This document shows, piece after piece, positions 6,642-10,164 of a stretch of 10,164 bases of DNA; within the stretch, counting starts at the first letter, position 1, and each line of letters starts with the position of its first letter. Made by a program: the position numbers and the translations under genes. Under the pieces are notes generated by a model, which ran no database searches, was not told the DNA's origin, and saw only the letters and a program-made list of their open reading frames with translations. The DNA is from Alphaproteobacteria bacterium (lineage in GTDB: Bacteria; Pseudomonadota; Alphaproteobacteria; VGEJ01): the NCBI GenBank assembly GCA_016869335.1, contig VGEJ01000064.1:1-10164 (forward strand), given 5' to 3'.

Positions 6642-6665
6642 AAGGCCGCCCCGCTGGGCGGCCTT
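6642..6665. terminator. Bidirectional hairpin terminator
   Basis: AAGGCCGCCC (6642-6651) pairs perfectly with GGGCGGCCTT (6656-6665) around the loop CGCT: a GC-rich 10-bp stem with A's before and T's after it on both strands. It lies between the convergent globin-GGDEF gene (ends 6592) and the amidohydrolase gene (ends 6687), so it can stop transcription from both sides. The U-tract is short (TTCTCGT on plus, CTTTCGG on minus), as is common in GC-rich genomes. Confidence 0.75.
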
Positions 6666-6686
6666 CTCGTCAGCGTGCGAGGCCGG

Positions 6687-7973
6687 CTACTCGGCGGCCT
6701 TGGCCCGGCGGGCGGCGCGCCGGCGCGGCTGCGGCGCGCGGTGGAACTCGCCGTTCTTCATCACCATCAGGATGTTCTGCTGGTCCTGGAACAGCGTGAT
6801 GTCCTGGCACGGATCGCCATCCACCATGATGAGATCGGCGAGGTAGCCGGCCTTCACCAGGCCGAGCTCATCGCCCATCCCCATCAGCTCGCCGCCCCAC
6901 TTGGTCGCCGCCATGATGGCTTCCTGGGGCTCGTAGCCGAACAGATTGACGAAGTGCTCGAGATCGCGCGCGTTTGTGCCCATCGGCGTCCAGGCGAAGC
7001 CGTAGTCGCCGCCGGGCAGGGCGCGGATGCCACGCTTGCGGATCTCGCGATAGACCCGCGCCGTGTTCTCCATCTTGCGCGGGAGGTCCATGACCTTGTC
7101 GGCGACCTCGGGCGTGATGCCCCAGTCGCCGGCCTCGTAGCAGGTCGCGTAGATGGCGCCGGCCGCCGGCGCGAGGAAGATCTCCTTCTTCTTCGCCTCG
7201 AGGAGGTCGATTGTCTCCTCGGTGGCGAAGTCGCAGTGATAAATCACGTTGTAGCCGTGCTTGAGCGCCATGCGGACGGCCGCATCGGCGCGGGCATGGC
7301 AGGCGAGGTTGACGCCCCGCGAGTGCGCTACTTCGGCGGCTGCGGCGATCTCGTCCTCGGCATAGGACAGCATCTCTGCCCGGCACGTCGCGGTGAAGTT
7401 GTCGCCCGAGATGTTGACTTTGATGGTGTCCACACCCTCGCGGATCATCTCGCGGCACACCCGTCGCACCTCGATCGGGCCATCGGCGATGATCTCGATG
7501 CTGGTGTGGTACATGTGGAGCTGGCGCTCGTCGCCGAGCCCGCCCGTCGCCACGATCTCGGGCGATGCGGCCTTCAGGCGTGGCCCCGGGAGCTTGCCCT
7601 CGTTGATCCAGTTGCGCACGGCGATCTCGAGCCTGGGCTTGGCGCTCGCGGCCGAGAACAGGCTGGTGAAGCCCATGTCGAGCATGAGCTTCGCATTACG
7701 CGCGGTCAGCAGCGTGTGTTCCTCGGGTGGGATGTCGCCCATTGACTTCAGCGTCGGCGCATCCGAATAGGTGATGTGGGCATGCGCCTCGACCAGGCCG
7801 GGCAACACGGTGGCGCCCTGGCCATCGATCACCCTGGCACCCTCGCGCGCGATCTGGTCCGAGCCCTTGGCGACTCTCTTGATGCGGTTGCCCTGCACCA
7901 GCACCTCGCCGGGGTAGGGCTTCTTGCCGGTGCCATCAAAGATCTCGACGTTCGTGAACAGCGTCTGAGCCAT
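6687..7973 (-). CDS. Metal-dependent amidohydrolase (COG1228, imidazolonepropionase/prolidase-like)
   Basis: A 428-residue amidohydrolase-superfamily enzyme, predicted to hydrolyse C-N bonds of a cyclic amide, peptide-like or related substrate with one or two metals in a TIM barrel. The N-terminal small domain (MAQTLFTNVEIFDGTGK, then VLVQGNRIKRV) is followed by PGLVEAHAHI with metal ligands His64 and His66. Lys185 in DTIKVNISGD is the likely carboxylated lysine. His226 in ACHARAD and His246 in VIYHCDFA follow, and Asp323 in GGDYGF is the catalytic acid position. The C-terminus returns to the beta-sandwich (AGYLADLIMVDGDP) and ends in an unusual basic tail, RAPQPRRRAARRAKAAE. The start at 7973 was chosen because GGAGGGAGG precedes it by 5 nt; the frame stays open to 8099 without family-like sequence. 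It is the last gene of the leftward operon, 53 bp after the alpha/beta hydrolase. The substrate is unknown. Confidence 0.92.
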   Translation of the reverse strand: MAQTLFTNVEIFDGTGKKPYPGEVLVQGNRIKRVAKGSDQIAREGARVIDGQGATVLPGLVEAHAHITYSDAPTLKSMGDIPPEEHTLLTARNAKLMLDMGFTSLFSAASAKPRLEIAVRNWINEGKLPGPRLKAASPEIVATGGLGDERQLHMYHTSIEIIADGPIEVRRVCREMIREGVDTIKVNISGDNFTATCRAEMLSYAEDEIAAAAEVAHSRGVNLACHARADAAVRMALKHGYNVIYHCDFATEETIDLLEAKKKEIFLAPAAGAIYATCYEAGDWGITPEVADKVMDLPRKMENTARVYREIRKRGIRALPGGDYGFAWTPMGTNARDLEHFVNLFGYEPQEAIMAATKWGGELMGMGDELGLVKAGYLADLIMVDGDPCQDITLFQDQQNILMVMKNGEFHRAPQPRRRAARRAKAAE

Positions 7974-7978
7974 CGCTT

Positions 7979-7987
7979 CCTCCCTCC
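7979..7987 (-). promoter_or_regulatory. Strong ribosome binding site of the amidohydrolase gene
   Basis: On the minus strand this reads GGAGGGAGG, 5 nt from the ATG at 7973. It decides the start against the longer open frame and abuts the hairpin at 7988-8008. Confidence 0.7.
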
Positions 7988-8008
7988 GGTCACGGCGCGG
8001 CCGTGACC
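7988..8008. repeat. Perfect 9-bp inverted repeat in the alpha/beta hydrolase-amidohydrolase gap
   Basis: GGTCACGGC (7988-7996) and GCCGTGACC (8000-8008) flank a 3-nt centre. In the leftward mRNA it forms a stable hairpin directly 5' of the amidohydrolase ribosome binding site. In DNA it is a 21-bp palindrome such as a dimeric repressor might bind. No T-run follows, so it is not a typical terminator. An mRNA-stabilising or processing hairpin, an operator for an internal promoter, or a translation-control element are all possible. Confidence 0.6.
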
Positions 8009-8026
8009 CATGCGGAACCTCGGCGG

Positions 8027-8824
8027 TCAGCCGAAGTAGAAATTGAGCATCGCGGCGCTGACCTCGGCGGCGCACTCGACCGGCGTCCAGTGGCCGCACT
8101 CGGCGAGGATCTGGACGCGCGAGCCCTTGATCGCCTGGCCGATCTTCTGCACCGCCGCCGGCGGTGCCACGCCGTCCTCATCGCCGGTGATGAGCAGCGT
8201 CGGACACTTGATGCTGGCGAGCGGAGCGGCGCGGGCCGCCGCGAGCGCCTCGCACGTGGCGGCATAACCCTCGGCCGGCTGGCGCATCAGGATCTCGCGG
8301 ACGAAGGCCGCGACCGCGGGGCGGTGCGCCCTCGTCGCCGCCGAGATTGCCACCTGCAGCAGCGTGTCGGCGATCGACACCATTCCCTCGCTCCGCGCCA
8401 GCTTGGCCCGGTCGCGCATCGCCTGGCGCGCCGGATCGGGCGGCTCGGCGATCGGCCCGAGGAGGACCATGCTCTTGACCTTGGCCGGGCTCCGCGCCGC
8501 GATGAGCTGGCACACGATGCTGCCCATAGAATGGCCGACGAGATGGGCGGCGGCGATGTGCCGCGCCTTCATCAGCGCCAGTATATCTTTGGCGAAGCCT
8601 TCGACGGTGAGCTTCCCCGTCAGCGGCGAGCGACCAGAGCCTTCGAGATCGGGCCGGATGACGGTGAAGGTGCGGGCCAGCACCCCGACCTGTGCGGTGA
8701 ACGTGTTCGAGGTGCCGCCCAGGCCGTGGACCATGACGACCGCCTCGGCGCCCTGACCATGCGACTCGACGGCGATCTCTTTGCCGTTGATCGTCTCCGT
8801 GCCCGCCGCGGTGCCCCGCCCCAT
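8027..8824 (-). CDS. Alpha/beta-fold hydrolase
   Basis: A 265-residue alpha/beta hydrolase, the usual size for the family: a serine hydrolase acting on an ester, lactone, thioester or C-C bond. The oxyanion-hole motif HGLGGTSNTF is at about 33-42, and the strand TVIRPDLEGSGRS (54-66) follows. The nucleophile elbow GHSMGS places Ser99. The catalytic acid lies in ITGDEDGVAPP (Asp217 most likely, Asp215 as alternative), and His245 is in CGHWTPVE. The triad is therefore complete. The cap region between about 125 and 200 is helical and Ala-rich. It resembles 3-oxoadipate enol-lactonase and haloperoxidase-like members, but these cannot be separated by eye. The ATG at 8824 is preceded by AGGGGCAGGG and lies only 10 bp after the aldolase-like gene's stop, so co-transcription is very likely. 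It has no signal peptide, so it should be cytosolic. Confidence 0.9.
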   Translation of the reverse strand: MGRGTAAGTETINGKEIAVESHGQGAEAVVMVHGLGGTSNTFTAQVGVLARTFTVIRPDLEGSGRSPLTGKLTVEGFAKDILALMKARHIAAAHLVGHSMGSIVCQLIAARSPAKVKSMVLLGPIAEPPDPARQAMRDRAKLARSEGMVSIADTLLQVAISAATRAHRPAVAAFVREILMRQPAEGYAATCEALAAARAAPLASIKCPTLLITGDEDGVAPPAAVQKIGQAIKGSRVQILAECGHWTPVECAAEVSAAMLNFYFG

Positions 8825-8834
8825 GGCCCTGCCC

Positions 8835-9596
8835 CTAGTCGCGATAGGACGGATCGATGCGATCGAGACGGCGCATCATGGCCCGGAAGCCGACCTCGCC
8901 GAACGCCCGATCCCCGGTGCCTTGCGCCGTCCGAACGGTTCGCGCGACGACCGACTTGCGCGGCGTGACGACCTTGCTGCCCCCGGCCAGCGCAGCGACC
9001 TGGGTCGCGCAGGTGCGTTCGAGATAGTGCATCAGCGTGTAGGCTTCGGCGATCGTCCGACCGTGCACGAGTGTGCCATGGTTGCGCAGAAACATTATGC
9101 GCCGAACGCCGAGGTCAGCAACGAAGCGCTTGCGCTCGGCCGGGCGCAGGCCGGGCCCGTCGTAGTCGTGGTAGGCGATCTGCCCGGCATGCGTGATCGC
9201 GAACTGGTTGATCGGCAGGAGCCCATGGGTCTGTGCCGACACCGCGACGCCCGCGATCGTGTGCAGGTGCATCACCGACTGTGCCTCGGGCACCGCCTCG
9301 TAGACCGCCTGATGCACGACCCAGCCGGCCGGGTTCACCCTGTCGGCCGTGCCGCCGATGTTCGCGCCAGCCAGGTCGACCTTCATGAGCCGGGAGGCGG
9401 TGATGTCCGCAAAAAGGAGGCCAAAGCCGATGAACAGGAAGGCGTCGCTGTCGGGGATGCGGGCCGAGAGGTGGGTGTAGATCGAGTCGTCGAGCTCGCG
9501 CCGGGCGAAGTCGCGATAGCATGCCGCAAGGTCGACGCGGGTCTGCTGCTCCGCTTCACTCAAATTGCGCTGTGGTGCGGCAGCTTGGCGGGCCAT
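8835..9596 (-). CDS. Class II aldolase/adducin-family protein
   Basis: A 253-residue protein with the zinc-binding class II aldolase/adducin fold. Family features are LAACYRDFARRELDDSIYTHLSARIP split over about 23-47, the zinc pair His110 and His112 in MHLHT, and the third ligand His173 in LRNHGTLVHG. In fuculose-phosphate-type aldolases the helix before the zinc pair carries a Ser-Glu-Trp with the catalytic Glu. Here the aligned stretch is NPAGWVVHQAVYEAVPEA, with Gly91 where Glu would be, so normal retro-aldol chemistry is doubtful. Adducin-like bacterial members that share this lack of Glu include decarboxylase- or hydrolase-associated proteins of unclear function. The metal site itself looks intact. 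It starts 4 bp after the SMP-30-like gene's stop and ends 10 bp before the alpha/beta hydrolase start, firmly inside the operon. The Shine-Dalgarno for the ATG at 9596 is weak (GGGTAG), suggesting coupled translation. Confidence 0.9.
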   Translation of the reverse strand: MARQAAAPQRNLSEAEQQTRVDLAACYRDFARRELDDSIYTHLSARIPDSDAFLFIGFGLLFADITASRLMKVDLAGANIGGTADRVNPAGWVVHQAVYEAVPEAQSVMHLHTIAGVAVSAQTHGLLPINQFAITHAGQIAYHDYDGPGLRPAERKRFVADLGVRRIMFLRNHGTLVHGRTIAEAYTLMHYLERTCATQVAALAGGSKVVTPRKSVVARTVRTAQGTGDRAFGEVGFRAMMRRLDRIDPSYRD

Positions 9597-9600
9597 GCGA

Positions 9601-10164
9601 CTACCCGACGAAGCGCGGCTCGGGCAAGCCCCGCACGCCCAGGCCCCGGACGGCGAACACGCCGCCGGCGTGGGGCTGCGGCGCCGCTTCCTTCACGAAC
9701 CGGCCGTGCGGCGGGTGCACGACGCGGGCGAGCGAGGTGACGTAGAGCACGTCGAGCCGGTCGCCGCCGAAGGTACAACTGGTGAGGTTGCGCACCGGGA
9801 ACGGGATCTCGCGATCGATCGTGCCATCCGGCGCATAGCGGATCAGGCGCCCCGAGATGACCTGGGCGTTCCAGATGTAGCCCTCCTCGTCAATGGTCGA
9901 CCCATCGGCGCCGCCGGGCTCATCACGCAGATCGACGAGCACCCGCTTGTTGCTGAGGCTGCCGGTGGCGATGTCGTAGTCGTAAGCGTAGATCGCCTCC
10001 CAGGTCTCGGCGAAATAGAAGGTCCGATCATCGGGGCTCCAGCACGGCATGTTCGAGCACACGATGCCGCCATCGACCTGGGTCACCGTCAGGTCCGGAT
10101 CGAGCCGGTACAGCCCGGCGATGTGTCCCGTCTCCTGCTCATCCATGCCCCCGGCGAAGAAACG
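9601..10164 (-). CDS. SMP-30/gluconolactonase/LRE-family protein (N-terminus beyond window)
   Basis: The last 187 residues of a six-bladed beta-propeller lactonase of the SMP-30/regucalcin type; the frame is open to the right edge. Counting from the edge, RFFAGGM (1-7) matches the YFAGTM turn of the family. SNMPCWSPDDRTFYFAET (37-54) gives metal ligand Asn38, and GADGSTIDEEGYIW (85-98) gives Asp88. The two are 50 residues apart, as are Asn154 and Asp204 of human SMP-30. The third ligand, a Glu near the N-terminus, would be outside the window. YAYDYDIATGSLSNKR (59-74) and DGTIDREIPFP (113-123), then TSCTFGG and YVTS, are characteristic. Such enzymes hydrolyse sugar or other lactones using Ca2+ or Zn2+. 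The usual SNG is SNM here, a possible change in substrate pocket. It is the first visible gene of the leftward operon; the promoter is outside the window. Confidence 0.92.
   Translation of the reverse strand, partial: RFFAGGMDEQETGHIAGLYRLDPDLTVTQVDGGIVCSNMPCWSPDDRTFYFAETWEAIYAYDYDIATGSLSNKRVLVDLRDEPGGADGSTIDEEGYIWNAQVISGRLIRYAPDGTIDREIPFPVRNLTSCTFGGDRLDVLYVTSLARVVHPPHGRFVKEAAPQPHAGGVFAVRGLGVRGLPEPRFVG

Noticed and set aside
6567..7745. 392-codon plus-strand open frame opposite the amidohydrolase
   Set aside because: It mirrors the codon pattern of the real gene, crosses the terminator hairpin and overlaps the sensor gene end, and has no family motif.
8003..9740. Two long overlapping plus-strand frames opposite the alpha/beta hydrolase and aldolase-like genes
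   Set aside because: No motifs and shadow-like composition. The minus strand has complete catalytic motifs and operon spacing.
1..10164. CRISPR array, tRNA, insertion sequence, phage or toxin-antitoxin genes
   Set aside because: No regularly spaced repeats, cloverleaf-like segments, transposase motifs or terminal inverted repeats were found on reading both strands.

Overview
This is a GC-rich window (by eye about two thirds G+C or more) with strong codon bias, tight gene packing, four-base start/stop overlaps and clear Shine-Dalgarno sites. The gene content is a membrane class III nucleotidyl cyclase, a drug/metabolite transporter, a NUDT19-like NUDIX hydrolase, a MetE-like methyltransferase, a globin-coupled diguanylate cyclase and small-molecule catabolic enzymes. 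This suggests a metabolically versatile, free-living Proteobacterium, most likely a soil or water Alphaproteobacterium. That assignment is inference. No rRNA, tRNA, insertion sequence, phage gene or CRISPR array was seen.

Layout. (a) 1-1392, plus strand: the tail of an unidentified gene ends at 56. A GTGA overlap leads into a six-helix membrane adenylate/guanylate cyclase whose catalytic domain is split by a -1 frameshift near 1010-1060. (b) 1403-2881, minus strand: an Arg-less RidA-family protein followed by an EamA/DMT transporter. (c) 2951-4002, plus strand: a NUDIX hydrolase, translationally coupled through ATGA to an 84-residue predicted exported protein of unknown function. (d) 4007-5161, minus strand: a stand-alone, zinc-type, cobalamin-independent methionine synthase C-terminal-domain protein. 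(e) 5162-5482: a mostly non-coding stretch with a short doubtful ORF. (f) 5483-6592, plus strand: a globin-coupled GGDEF diguanylate cyclase, followed by a bidirectional terminator hairpin. (g) 6687 to the right edge, minus strand: a probable four-gene catabolic operon transcribed leftwards, in the order SMP-30/gluconolactonase-like protein (partial), class II aldolase/adducin-like protein, alpha/beta hydrolase, and COG1228-type amidohydrolase. A perfect 9-bp hairpin sits just ahead of the amidohydrolase ribosome binding site.

How they may work together. The left and centre hold two nucleotide second-messenger enzymes (cAMP/cGMP type and c-di-GMP type) among unrelated metabolic genes. The right third reads as one pathway unit: three hydrolases and an aldolase-fold enzyme that could open a lactone, process the product and cleave ester/amide or cyclic-amide bonds. 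The substrate cannot be named from sequence. I see no clear new defence or mobile system. The best leads are the Arg-less RidA next to its transporter, the NUDIX plus exported-protein pair, the catabolic operon with its intergenic hairpin, and the short ORF in front of the globin sensor.
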